This document shows, one piece after another, positions 36,195 through 48,320 of a stretch of DNA of 64,000 nt. Position 1 is the stretch's first letter. Each line of letters begins with the position of its first letter. A program made the translations under genes and the position numbers. Origin of the DNA: Laguncularia racemosa (taxonomy: Eukaryota; Streptophyta; Magnoliopsida; Myrtales; Combretaceae); assembly GCA_037954665.1 (NCBI GenBank), contig JBBMOL010000091.1, forward strand, positions 1,736,001 to 1,800,000, in the 5' to 3' direction. The notes under the pieces are model-generated. The model saw only the letters and a program-made list of their open reading frames with translations, was not told where the DNA came from and did not search any database.

Positions 36195-36950
36195 TGCTTA
36201 ATGGCACGAACTTCAAGAAATAGAAGGAGCATGTCACCATTTTACTAGAATGCATAGATCTTGACCATGCAATTAGGACTGATGAACCTCTTGCCCTTAC
36301 TAGTGAAAGTACTATTGAGAAAAAGGTAATTTATGAAAAGGCATGAGTCTAATGGTTATGATACATTTTATTCCAAATACCATCAGGGGAGCTATGCCTA
36401 AGGAGAAAAATGCTAAGAAGTTCCTATGCTAAATAGCAAACTGATTTGCAGGTTTTGAAAAGGTCAAAATGAGCACCATTCTTGTAAAGCTTGTTTCTAT
36501 GTAGTATAATGGCAAAGGAAATATAAGGGAGTACATAATGGAGATATCTAATCTTATTACAAGACTGTGAGCCTTAAAATTGGAATTGTCTGATGACATT
36601 CTTGTGTACCTAGTCTTGATCTCTCTTCCTGCTTAGTTTAGTCCTTTCAAGATAAGTTACGGCACTTAAAAGGAGAAATAGACATTGAATGAGTTAATTG
36701 CACATTGTGTGCAAGAGGAAGAAAGATTGAAACAAGAGAGGAATGAAAGTGCATATTTAGTGACTCGTGCTCAAGATGAGACTCCTAAGAAAAGGAAAAT
36801 GGATCATAAAGGTAAAGGAGTTGTGGATGTTGGAACTTCACTTGTGCGATAGGAAACATGATAAGGGCATCACTTGTTTCTTTTGCAAGAAAGCTAATAA
36901 TGTGAAGGACTGTCCTAAGTATGCAAACTAGCTCACAATGAAAGGTGAAC
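36195..36950 (+). pseudogene. Old copia gag fragment
   Basis: Broken plus-strand frames contain LNGTNFKK, then DLDHAIRTDEP and NIREYIMEISNL, then LISLPA and ELIAHCVQEEERLKQER (36520-36745). This is the order of the copia gag core (UBN2 type). A zinc-knuckle remnant (ITCFFCKKANNVKDCPKY) follows near 36865-36920 with one Cys/His position changed. Stops and frameshifts abolish function. Confidence 0.82.
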
Positions 36951-37639
36951 TTCTCAACTTTATTTGTTTAGAAGTTGTCAATTTAGCTTTAATACTACCC
37001 TATACTTGGTGGATAGATATAAGTGTGACTATTCACATAAATGTTACTAGGTAGGGTTGCCTTAGGAGCCTAGTGCCAAGTGATACTGAAAAATTCATCT
37101 ATATGGGTATTTGCAATAAGGTTCATATTGAGGTTATTGGTGTATTTAGATTACAATTAAAATATGGTTATTATTTGAATTAGAGTTTGGTTGTTATTTG
37201 GATTTGTAAGAGACTTATTATGTATTGTCATTTAGATGAAATTTAATTTCTATTTCTCATTTGGACAAATTCAATTATCTTTGTTCATTTGGAAATGGAA
37301 CATTTAATTTTTTTTCAACATTCAAATGTTATTGCTACTAGTACTTTGATTGATAATCTATATAAGATTAAATTTGTATGCCTCATATATAGAAGAAACC
37401 TTGCATACAAGTAATTTTGGTATAAAGCAAAAATTAATAAATGAGAATTCATCCATATTGTGGCATAAGCATTTCAGATATATTTCCAAACAAAGGATTT
37501 GAAGGCTTGTGTTAAAAGGAATTCTTAATTCCCTTGACTATTTTTATTTTGAAATATCCATTAAATGCATCAAGGGAGAACAAACAAATATCAAGAAAAA
37601 TGGTGTCAAAAGGAGTTATAGCATCTTGAAATTAATACA

Positions 37640-38437
37640 TATTGATATGTGTGGTCCATTTCCTATGACTTCATAGGATGGTCAACGGTATTTTATTACT
37701 TTTATAGATGATTATTCTCATTATGGGTACCTATACATGAAAAGTGCCAATCTATGGACATTTTCAAGAAATATAAAGAGAAGTTGAAAATCAACTTTAT
37801 AAGAAAATTAAGGCTGTTAGATTTGACCGTAGTGATGAGAATTATAGCAGATTTAACGGATTTGGTGAACAACATGTTAGACCTTTTGTGAGATACTTAA
37901 AGAATGTAGAATTGTTCCTTAATACACCATACCAATACAATCATGTCAAAATGGTGTAGCTGAGAGACATAATCGAACCTTAAAGGATATGGTTAGAAGT
38001 ATGATTAGTCATTCTTCTTTACTAGAATCACTTTGGGGAGAGGCATTAAAGATTGTAATTTATATCCTTAATTGAGTTCCAAGCAAAGCTATAGCTAACA
38101 CCCCATATGAGTTATGGACAAGTAAGAAGCCTAGTCTTAAGAATTTTCATATTTGGGTTATCCAGCTAATGCTAAGCCATATAGGCCTAATGAGAGAAAA
38201 TTGGACTTAAGAATAATTAATTGTAACTTTGTTGGATACTCAAAGCGATCAAAGGGATGTAAAGTCTATGATCGCTCAAATAGATCCCTTTTTGAGATAA
38301 GGAATGTTAAATTTCTTGAGGATGTTGAATATAGTGAGAGAATACTACTCATGAATATTATCTTTGAGGAGGAATGTGTTAACATTCCTGCAGTTGTAAT
38401 TAAAAATATATCGGCGATTATACTCGTTACTTTTTAA
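37640..38437 (+). pseudogene. Old copia integrase fragment
   Basis: GPFPMTS, DGQRYFITFIDDYSHYGYLY (about 37655-37740), then a degraded middle. CQNGVAERHNRTLKDMVRSM lies near 37950, and GYPANAKPYRPNERKLD opens the 38153-38437 frame with FVGYSKRSKGCKVYD. These match the copia integrase core and the region just after it. Several frameshifts are present. Confidence 0.85.
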
Positions 38438-38679
38438 GATACAAATTTGGATATTCAAAATGTTCCTAGGATTCCTCCTACTATTGTAGAGGGACAAGCT
38501 CTTACCTATATTGAGGAATCACAACAACCTCAAGAGTAAGTGTCATTGCATAGATCCACTAGGAAAAGAAGATCTATGATTCCAAATGATTATGTTATAT
38601 ATCTTCAAGAGCACAGGTTTGATATAAAACTGGAAGATGATCCATCATCTGTTAGTCAAGCCAAATAAAGTGCAAACTC

Positions 38680-39351
38680 TCAAAAGTGGATTAATGCCAT
38701 GAAGGAAGATACGAAATCAATGAAAGACAATGATACTTGGGATCTTTTTGAATTGCTTGAAGGTGTGAAATTGACTGATTGCAAATGGATATTTAAGACC
38801 AAATGGGATTCAAAAGGTAATATTGAAAAATATAAAGCATGTCTTGTCACTAAGAGTTTCACTTAAAAGGAAGGTGTTGACTATAATGACGCTTTCTCTT
38901 AGGTTTCATCAAAGACTCTTTTAGAATTATTATGACACTTGTAGTTCATTATGATCTAGAGCTCCATCAAAAGGATGTAAAGATTGCATTTCTCCATGGC
39001 AAAATTGAAGGAACGATATATATGGTGCAACTAGAAACTTTTAAATAAAGAGAATGAAAATATCTGGTATGCAAATCAAAGAGATTCATTTATGGATTAA
39101 AGAAAGCATCCTATCAATGGTATAAAAAATTTGATCAAATGATTACCTCTTTTGGTTTCAAAGAAAACATTGTTGACCATTGTGTTTATCACAAGATTAG
39201 TGGGAGTAAATTTGTTCTTCTAGTGCTATATGTCGATGATAGTCTGCTTGCAAGTATCGATATAAGCATATTGCATAAGACCAAGAGATTTCTTTCAAAT
39301 GATTTTGAAATGAAAGATCTTGGGAATGCATCCTTTGTGTCGGGTATATAG
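38680..39351 (+). pseudogene. Old copia reverse transcriptase fragment
   Basis: WINAMKEDTKSMKDNDTWDL (38680 onward) and CKWIFKTKWDSKGNIEKYKA mark the start of the copia RT. The catalytic motif is kept as LYVDDSLLAS in the frame 39139-39351. The middle part, including the first catalytic Asp region, is frameshifted (near 38960). Confidence 0.85.
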
Positions 39352-39419
39352 ATTCATTGTGATCATCCATGAGCTATATTGGACTCATCACAAAGGACAT
39401 GTATCGATAAAGTATTTAG

Positions 39420-39955
39420 TAGGTTCAGCATATGAGACTGTACACTAAGAGATACTCTAAAGGTAAATGGTGATAAAAATCTAAAGAATGTATAATTAAA
39501 AAAGATGATTTTATATTGTCTATTTAATTCCTTCTCTTATTTGGTTTTCGTTGAGCAACTTACTACTTTTTTTTTTTTGTATTTTTGCTTTTTGGCATAT
39601 ACATAAACGATAATTATCTTAAGAGAAATAATAAAATCATATTAAATATATCAAATAAGTATTGAACATGTGAGTGATATAGAAAAATGATAATAAATTA
39701 AATATTTTTATATCAACTACAATTTTTCATGATTTATTAATTTGTATATAGTAAAAACTAATAACACGTGCAAAAATGGTTCAAACTGTGAATTAAACCA
39801 AATCGAACTGAATTGTTCTTTTTATGTTTGAAAAAATTATGAATCGAATTGCATGGTACAATTCGATTTAGGAAAAAAAAAATTCGAACCGTAATAGACA
39901 ATTAGGTTTGGTTCAAGGGATAAACCATACTACATCGAACTGTGCCCAACCTTAG
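39420..39955. other. Foreign or rearranged segment replacing most of the copia RNase H
   Basis: Copia homology stops near 39440 and resumes near 39955 (SSIIEVEFNACYE). About 150 codons normally present between these points are missing. The roughly 500 bp here are AT-rich, with repeated AACCAAATCGAACTG- and AATTCGAACCG-like motifs. No target duplication was found. Confidence 0.5.
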
Positions 39956-40287
39956 CTTCTTCTATTATAGAGGTAGAATTTAATGCTTGTTATGAGATAT
40001 CAAACCAAGGAATATGGTTGCGAAAATTTATCACAAGGTTACAAATTGTTGATAGTATTAAAAGACCATTGAATATTAATTATGATAATAAGATTGTTGA
40101 ACTATATTTCAAGAACAATAGGAGTTCGTCAAAATCAAAATACATTGACATAAAGTTTCTTGTTATTAAAGAGAGAGTTCAAAGTCTTCAAGTGTTAATT
40201 GAATATATCAGTACAAATATCACGATTGCGGATCCACTTACTAAGGGTTTACCACCAAAGTATTTCATGCGCATGTTGCTCGTATGA
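39956..40287 (+). pseudogene. Old copia RNase H C-terminal fragment
   Basis: IIEVEFNACYEISNQGIWLR continues into RKFITRL...PLNINYDNKIVELYFKNN. SKSKYIDIKFLVIKERVQ and ADPLTKGLPPKYF follow, the end of a copia RNase H domain. The N-terminal half of the domain is replaced (previous entry). Confidence 0.85.
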
Positions 40288-40743
40288 GTGTTATTCATCT
40301 TGATGCTATGACAGTATAGTGGGAGATTTGTTTTTAGTTGATGTTCAGTTATATATTACATTTTATTAGATTTAACTCATATGATTGTTTTGAATTATCT
40401 AAAATAAAATATATATTTCTATTACAATTGTGTATAAAGTAAGGAGTATATTATGAGTTATCAAGTAGGACCTATTGGAAATAGGCATGTTAAGGATTAC
40501 ATTGCATATAATTTCCATGCTACACATCCATACTTAATCTATGTTATCAACTATATTGATATTAATGACCATTGAATGGTCTTGTCACAACAAATAATAA
40601 CAAGGGCCACTTTGATCCTATATTGTATGATTGATGGACTAGATTGTTTGGAGATGAAACTTAGTATCGATAGTAGAAATTGAGCTCATAAGGATTTAAC
40701 AATATACAATTATCAGGTGATATGTGTGACCCAAGTGGGAGAT

Positions 40744-41165
40744 TGTTGTATATTTTTGTAGTCCACAATCTCAATTAGACTCATATATTTATGGGTTATA
40801 ATGTGTATGGGTCATAACGTGTAGAAACTCATATATGTTACTTTATTTATTGTGATGGACCATAAGAAAATAAAATAATAAAGACTATAAATAGGGTTAG
40901 GTAGCCAATTTAACCAGTGTGTGCATTATTAGGATTACCTTTCTTTCTTTTCCTTTTGTCTTTCCCACATCTCATCGATGAGAAAATATAAAAGAGGCTT
41001 TGTTAGAGGCTAGAAGGCAAAACATTTTAAGGTTTACTTCCATTATAGATTTAGGTATGCTTCCGTATAAAAATTTAATTATAATTTTGTTCCTTAATTT
41101 TACATATGAGATCTTGGATTATTTTTCATGAAAATATATATATATATATATTTTCATTTTCAACA
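40744..41165 (+). repeat. Old copia 3' LTR
   Basis: Starts TGTTGTATATTTTTG after a purine-rich stretch and ends TTTTCAACA. About 420 bp, homologous to 34470-34850. Confidence 0.78.
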
Positions 41166-44100
41166 TATACGAGTAGCAACTTTTTTTAATATTAGCTCCT
41201 TACATCCTCTATCTTCTAGTATAATGCTTATATATCATGTGTAAATCTAAATATACAATAAGTATACAAAACCAATAGTTATAAAATTAGATAGGACCAC
41301 TACAAGTAACTATTGAGTTTGTATTTTGAATTCATGACTTAGGCTTGGAGAATATTTAAGTAAAGAAATTATCAAAAGGTTAAAAAAAAAAAAGAAATGG
41401 TCAATGAATGAATAGAATGCGATTGGATAAGGTGGTAGTTGATTGTTGGGTTTGAGTTGTGAAAACTAATGTCCTACTACACAAGTGCATGTAGGTTAGT
41501 TATAATACAAGCTTTTCGAAATTTGTAAATTTGGAGGGTGAATCCCATGCTGCATCAACAGGAATTTTAGGGCCACTATTATGCTTCAAATTAGAGTAAC
41601 TTTATTTGTCAACCATGAAGGAAATAACACATGAACAAAATAAAGTTTTTATTTTTCAGACTAAAAATTAACTAGACTAACAATCTATAATAAAAATGTG
41701 GATTGTGTTTTGATCTTCGCTAGTAGTGGTTATGGTTTACATACGCAAAATGGATTTTGTGAAAAATGTATCCACAATTCTCCACTTGTTTCTATTGATT
41801 CATTAGCCTATAAAAGTATTCCTCTAGAGCTACAATTGACCTAATTAAGCAATGATAATATCTGAAATGAAGGATAGTAAAGACTTATTAGTTAATTGCA
41901 TTATGTTCTTAATAATAAAAATGGTAGCATTGGTGCTAAGGTAAATTTAACTCTTAGCTCTTGGACTTTGTAAAAATTGTCTAAGGTTCAATTAAGCTTA
42001 TTTGGACATTGATAATAAAATGCTTTTAAGTGTTGATTCTCTCCAACAACTTGATGAAAGATTGATCAACATGTCATCATAAAAGTTTTAAAACCCATAA
42101 GTTTTGCAACTTTTAACCAAAATACTATCCTAATTCTAATTTAGCACTCATTACGTAGAAAAGGTGATAACAAGCGTGTCACTACCTAAGGCTATTGGCA
42201 TGCAATAATTCTACTACATATTTTGTCCACATGACAATAACATGTAAGGCTTTAAAGTTTCACTTACTATAATCCACAAATGTGTATAAAAGACATATAC
42301 ATTAATATATCTTTTAAATTCTCAAAAAGTCATAACTGTCTTATCATCTTGAACATATATTAAACATTATATATATAAAAAAAACTAATTATTCTTAACA
42401 TCTTAAATTTGTCCTCAAATTATCAAAAAATATACATTCATCATCAAAACATGAATTGATGGTGGGCCCATCTAAATGTTACGATTATCATTCCTTCCTC
42501 CAAACCATAAATAACATCTGAGGATATCACTACTAACAACATCTTGATAATCATTTTCACTTGAAATAGACAATCCAAAATGTAGGTGAGCTACAAAACC
42601 TAACAGTCATACACTACATGCAAACACAAATTCCAAAGTGTATATGCTTAAGCAAATATACTAAAGCACATAAAAATTCAAGCAACATACATAAGCTTGG
42701 TTAGTAATCTTATAGATGGGCTATGTGTGTGGATGGGTGTTTGGGGGGCTGGGATATGGTAAACATTAACAAACTAGTGTTATGGGTAGAAAATAGATTC
42801 TCTCTATCCATTTATTCAATATATAAATCTCACTAACGATACAATGAAATTTATTTCATACTCTGTTCACCGGTCTTATTACCCATACAATAGTTCAATC
42901 CCATGTTATACATCTACTATAGTATCCTACACTACTATGGCAACCCACTAAATAGATTCATCTCAAATTTCCAACTTATATTAGCCACAATTATGCCATA
43001 TCGATGGCTTGCATATCTGCAAGAAGGTAGCATCAATGCTTGAACTACTATTCATCACATTTGAGTATTTGACCCATAATAGGCAATGAATACTGAATCT
43101 ATGACCCCTAATATTCACATCTTGGCATTGGCACAACACAAACAACTTACAGTTGTGTAGTTTTCAAATTATTTATCCCAATACAACATGCATAAGTAAA
43201 CAAGCAATGTGTACTTGAAACAACTTTACCAACTTGTAAAATACCAACATCTGACATAAATTCTGTAATTTTAAATGAAAGATCAAATTAAAATCTTAGT
43301 TATACTAAAATATCTCATTTCTAACTCTTAAACCTCAAAAAATGAACCAAATTGGTTGTAAATAGAGAAATGGTAAACAAGGGCATCTTTAGGCACAATA
43401 TGGTTTAACCACTTTAAGGCTCAATCAAGCACTTTTGTCCTCTTCAACTAGATTTAGTTCTCTTTTCCTAGGGCATTCAATTGAGTATCCAAGTCTGAAA
43501 CTTGCCCTAGAACATTCTAAAGCACTCTCTAAAACATTATCAAACTACAAAATTAGAAACAACAACCTTATTCTTAAATCAATCGACAATATACTTAACT
43601 CCTTATAGCTCTGTAGGTCTCAACAATTTAAAAATCAAACAAGAATTCGATAAACAAAATTAACAACAAAAATTGACAATTTGAAATCAATTGCACCCCT
43701 TTGATGCTCCAGTTTATGATCATAAGCCTATAAGATGATTTTAAGCCTAATTTTTCTATGAGGACTTCAAGTAGGGTTTAGAGTGTTCCAATATTTGATG
43801 TTTTGAACTAAAGATTTGAAGTTATTTTATGTGTTTTAACTTGGTTTGTGAAGAATTTTGATTGGTATGCTTTTGCACATCTCATTATTTTTTCAATCTA
43901 TAAGGATCTCTTGTAGGAATTATGTTATAATATTACCTAATTTCCAAGGGTTAGGTACTAGGGAGATGCAATATTTGTTAAATTTTATGTGTTAAATTGA
44001 TTAAAAATTGTATGCTATTTATATTTAAATAGAGTTTTCTTAAGCTGGTTCATCAAAAACATTGTACCTTATAATGTTCAATGATTCAATGAATCACCAT

Positions 44101-44580
44101 TGGCTTTTGCATATTTTTAGATGCAAGTTGCACATATGAGGCATATAAAAGATAACTACAATTGATCAATTCACTATAGATGTGGAATATCGTACCATGG
44201 GCCATTTTTAAGGATGCAATTAAGCTAGCTGTTATAAGGTACCTAGCTTGTCCTGGCTTAATAAGTACAACTTAACCTTACCTAATTACTTTTTATTCTA
44301 ATTTCTTCATATCTCATATTAAATCTATATAAACTTAACCTACCTTTATAAGGTTCATAACCATATAGGGTTGAGTTTTGGTAATAAGAGTAAAAACCCT
44401 AAAAGATTTGTATAAGGTTTTGGAAAATGGTAAACCCTATAGAGGTGCGTTAAGGTTTCATAAAATCCATTTGGAACCCACTCCAATTACATTCCTAGAC
44501 ATGGCATCTATTATGGCTTAGTGTGGATTAGTTACCTTCCTAGTGATATTGGTATTTTCCTTCCTCATTCCATCATAACC
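41166..44580. other. Intergenic, probably degraded repeats, no gene recognised
   Basis: About 3.4 kb of AT-rich DNA without a usable open frame. The style of the sequence (for example near 42470-43500) suggests old retroelement leader or LTR DNA on the minus strand. I could not anchor it to a known domain. Confidence 0.4.
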
Positions 44581-44609
44581 ATTTAGCAATAATCTTAGCA
44601 CACTTAATG

Positions 44610-44800
44610 TGTCCATCAATCCAGTTTTCTATGGTCGCACTAAGTATATTGAATCAGTTTATCAATTTATTCGCAAAAAGGATGGTATTGGTGATCTTGT
44701 CATTCTATAAATCTAAGTTTGAAGTAACTTGCTAATATTTTCACAAAATCGTTGTCTTGTTGATAGTTTCGAGTTGAGACTTCTACAGTTCCTTTTTCTA
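44610..44800 (+). pseudogene. Copia RNase H C-terminal scrap
   Basis: The plus strand reads NPVFYGRTKYIESVYQFIRK then GIGDLVIL before a stop; this matches the copia RNase H end (usual form NPVFH.RTKHIEIDYHF). Shifted frames continue with NLLIFSQNRCLVDSFELR, corresponding to the usual LADIFTK.L....FE.LR. No LTR is recognised beside it. Confidence 0.75.
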
Positions 44801-46255
44801 GCTTGAAGGAGATTGATAGGATCAAAGTCAAGCAACTATTGAGATTTCAAGATGCAAAGATAGTTCTAGGAGTATTGCATTAGATTATCTTAAGAATATA
44901 TGAGTTTGCTCACAAATTATATGGTTTCTCATATAATCGTAGATGTCATGTAAAAGTTTAATTCTCTAGTTAGGGTACACTTCTTGTACTAAAAATATAA
45001 GAAAGAAGAAGTTAAAACCTTATTTAGGATAATTGTTAAACTATAAATAGGAATCTAATTTAATATTTAAATGTCATGATCAATAATTTATTCCTTGATA
45101 GGTGTATAGAAAAACATAAGATGAGCTTGCTCAAAACAATTTTAATCTATCTTATCTTTCCTTTTCTTGGATTAAAAAAAAATGTACCCAATTCCCACAT
45201 CTTCTAAAATCAATAAATTAATCATTTTAAAGAAAAATCACAAAAAAATTTACGAGATATGTTGTAATGGTTGAAGCATTAACTTAAATTGCTTAAGCGA
45301 CTTGACTCAAATTCACTATTTATGAAAGCGAAATAATAATAATAAAAAGAAAAAAGAAAATCTTTTTCCTTTATGAAATATCTAGATGCATATGGGTCTA
45401 CTATCTTCGATCCTTCAGGGCAGCTGCCTACCAAAGTGAGAAAAATAAAAAGAGAAATTATGAAGGGTGAAACAGTCAGAACGTGTTCCAGAAAGCAGAC
45501 TACATCATCCAACAATGTGGAGATGCCCTATGCATAGCCATGTAGACAGATAGGAACTGAAAAAGAGGTCATGATACGTCCTTCCAAGGGGTCAAATGGT
45601 TATTTACTGCACAAATTCTTTTCTTTTTTTTTTCGAGAGTTTAGTGGGTCCTTCCCAATTATTTACCTTATTTATCATTTCTTTAATACTCTCCATAAAA
45701 GTGCAAAATTCTACGTCTCGATTCCTGACGGGTCACATGTTCATATCTGGCTTAGATCAGCAGGAATAATAGAAGCAGCAAGGAGAATGGAATAGAAATT
45801 TGGGATCCGGTGTTTGGAATTTAACATCATATGTACTCTGTTTTCTTTTCTTTTTGTTTTTTTCCTTCGAGGAATTTGCGCTGAATCCGTATGTTTGGAA
45901 TATAAAAATGTTGCCGTTTGTTTCGGAAGTTGGTCCAGCCACTTGATAGTTTGCAAAAAAGCTGTTCAAGGATGGGGTATCTTAATTAGATGATACTATA
46001 ATATTGGACTATTCATTCGTCACTTTGTGTTTGATTTGATTAAAATGGGAACATGATCACAGGTATTTATCAGTTTATATACTTTAATATCTGTATAATT
46101 ATATATGTTGAAACACTCAGGGCCTGTATAAATAAATAAATAAATTAATGCTGCTTAAATAAATTGATATTATAAAGTGTGAAAACAGAATTCCATGCTA
46201 AAAGTCCTCGATACACACACAACAAACAAGGATACCGTTGTATTGTAGTCACTCA
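44801..46255. other. Intergenic and distal upstream region of the NAC gene
   Basis: No gene recognised. Short open frames at 45571-45795 and on the opposite strand have no match and look like chance. Confidence 0.5.
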
Positions 46256-46258
46256 TCA

Positions 46259-46270
46259 CTTATATAGAAG
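46259..46270 (+). promoter_or_regulatory. Candidate TATA box of the NAC gene
   Basis: CTTATATAGAAG is the best TATA-like element upstream, about 355 bp before the ATG. That would give a leader of roughly 320 nt. No transcript data support it. Confidence 0.35.
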
Positions 46271-46623
46271 TTTGATTTGTATTCAAAAGTAGGACCTTTC
46301 TTCGACCTGTGTTCCTTGGTATATGTTGTTGTTAAATAGAGCTTTAGCTCAGTCCAAGCTTTTATCGTTTTACACGCTTAACACGATCTCCATTGAAGCC
46401 TCCTCGAACGATCGGCTTGAGCTCCGGTTTTCAGTCCCCTTCTCAAGAAGCATATGATATTCAGTGGAATTCAAAATAGTAGAATCTTAAGTTCTGTTTT
46501 GCCTTTTTACTGTTTCAGGACACATTGCGACCCTCTAGGATACCTTAGTTCAGTTTAGATCACAACCCACACAACTGTCTTCTCAGGTTTTTTAAGGTTT
46601 TAAAGCAAAAAGAGAAGGAGAGT

Positions 46624-48320
46624 ATGGATGGAAGAGATGATATAGATAAGAATGATGATGTTCTGCTGCCAGGATTTAGGTTCCATCCAACTGATGAAGA
46701 GCTAGTTGGGTTTTATCTTAAGAGAAAAATCCAACAGAAAACTCAGCCTCTTGAGCTTATCAGACAAGTCGATATTTACAAATTTGATCCATGGGATCTT
46801 CCAAGTAAGAATTTAGTTTCCTCTTTTTGCAATTAAGTGTTTTCCCCTGAAAGCGTGATCGGAATTATTATTGTTATTATTATTATTTTTTTGGTCTTTG
46901 TTATATTGTTCCAAAGTTGAACTATGTAAACAATTTCTGGCTGTCATTTTCGACATCATAGTATATTGTTTGCGTTACAACCAGCGCTAGGCCGTTCACA
47001 TAGGACATAGGAGTCGTCATCTGTTGTCTTTTTGCTGATGAGGATGAGGACAACAAACAATGTTTCTACTGCAAAACCTATGCAATGAACTGTCTGGAAC
47101 CATCAGCATGACTTTCTTTATGGTTTTCAGGATTAACATGAAACCACAGTGATGCAACCTTGGCAGATAGCAGTAATACTGAAGTTTGTTTTTAATTTCA
47201 TTCTTGCAGAGTTGGCCACCACTGGGGAAAAAGAGTGGTACTTTTACTGCCCACGAGACCGGAAGTACAGGAACAGTGCAAGGCCGAACCGAGTAACCAC
47301 TGCTGGCTTCTGGAAGGCTACTGGAACAGATCGACCAATATATTCATCTGATGGCACCAAGTGCATAGGCTTGAAAAAGTCCCTTGTGTTCTATAGAGGA
47401 AGAGCAGCCAAAGGCATCAAAACCGACTGGATGATGCATGAGTTTCGCCTCCCTACTCTAACAGATTCAGCACCTCCGAAGAAGTTCCTAGACAAAAACA
47501 TTCCTCCAAGTGTATATTTTTATACCCGAAACTTCTCTTGAGCGGTAATATACTTCTGATTTGTTATTGTAGTTTCACTAACTGCGAGAAGTTTCTATAT
47601 GGACAGGACGCATGGGCTATATGTAGGATATTCAAGAAAACTAACTCTATGGCACAAAGAGCTCTTTCGCATTCTTGGGTTACTCCATTACCTGAATCCA
47701 TTGGAGCCAATCTGTTTAACCGAGGCACACCATGTTCTCAGTTCAATTCAGAAAGTATTTCTTGCACGACAGAAATTGGATCAGCCATCCAATTGTGCAG
47801 CAACAATGACTTGCCACAGGCCTCAACGGCCAATTTCCCTGCAATAGATATTCAACCCTATGGGCCAATAAATCTACTTGTTTCAAAATCGCCTAATTTT
47901 TCCGTCTCTGACGGAGACCTTTCCAATGGTTTCATGTTTTCACCCCTTGAATCAGGACCTGGCAAGTGCACAAGCGAGTCAGTATCAGGATCCATGCTTT
48001 TGGGCCCTGCCTTAATAGGTGATCTCAGTAAAGCATCCGAAAGCATAGACTTTGAAGGGCCAAACCAATTCAGTGGCTTCTCAGTTGTTCTGCCACAGGA
48101 TATGCAAGGAAATGCTACAGCTGCTGAGGAGGAGGGACTAGGATTTAAGAAGAACCCGAGTGCAGTGGCACATGGACAAAACCAATGGGGAGTACCACGA
48201 TCGATCAGCTTCCCCTTCAGCTTGCCGCCTAGTCTGCCAGATGGATGGAGGGAGCAGGATTCACTCCCCTGTCCTAGTGAGATATCCTCAGGTTTTTCAG
48301 ATAACAAATGCTATACTTGA
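46624..48320 (+). CDS. NAC transcription factor, FEZ/ANAC094 type (3 exons, 398 aa)
   Basis: Plant-specific DNA-binding transcription factor acting in the nucleus. Exons are 46624-46804, 47210-47511 and 47607-48320; introns are 405 and 95 bp, GT-AG, at the usual NAC positions. The joined frame is 1197 nt. NAC domain residues: LPGFRFHPTDEELVGFYLK (15-33, subdomain A), YFYCPRDRKYRN and GFWKATGTDRP (71-103, subdomain C), IGLKKSLVFYRGRAAKGIKT (113-132) with WMMHEFRL (134-141, subdomain D), and DAWAICRIFKK (162-172, subdomain E). The C-terminal 226 residues are the likely activation region, rich in Ser, Pro and Gly, and end NKCYT. The domain most resembles Arabidopsis FEZ (ANAC009) and ANAC094; FEZ promotes root-cap stem-cell divisions, but that role is not proven here. 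ATG choice: first Met before the NAC domain, good context (AGTATGG). Intact. Confidence 0.95.

Larger units (their letters stand above)
34470..41165 (+). mobile_element. Old Ty1/copia element with both LTRs, plus strand
   Basis: LTR-like ends at about 34470-34850 and 40744-41165 share AATGTGTGCATCATTAGGATT-type blocks, the AAATAAAATAATAAAG block, GAGATCTTGGATTATTTTTC variants and a CAACA terminus. A degenerate primer site (GTAGTATTAAAGCG) follows the left LTR. A purine-rich AAGTGGGAGAT precedes the right LTR. In between, gag, integrase, RT and RNase H fragments occur in copia order, full of stops and indels. LTR divergence is obvious by eye, so this insertion is much older than the one at 16930. 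The left LTR start is approximate. Confidence 0.88.

Noticed and set aside
47858..48307. 149-codon minus-strand open frame
   Set aside because: Exact shadow of the third NAC exon, whose plus-strand reading is clearly the real one.
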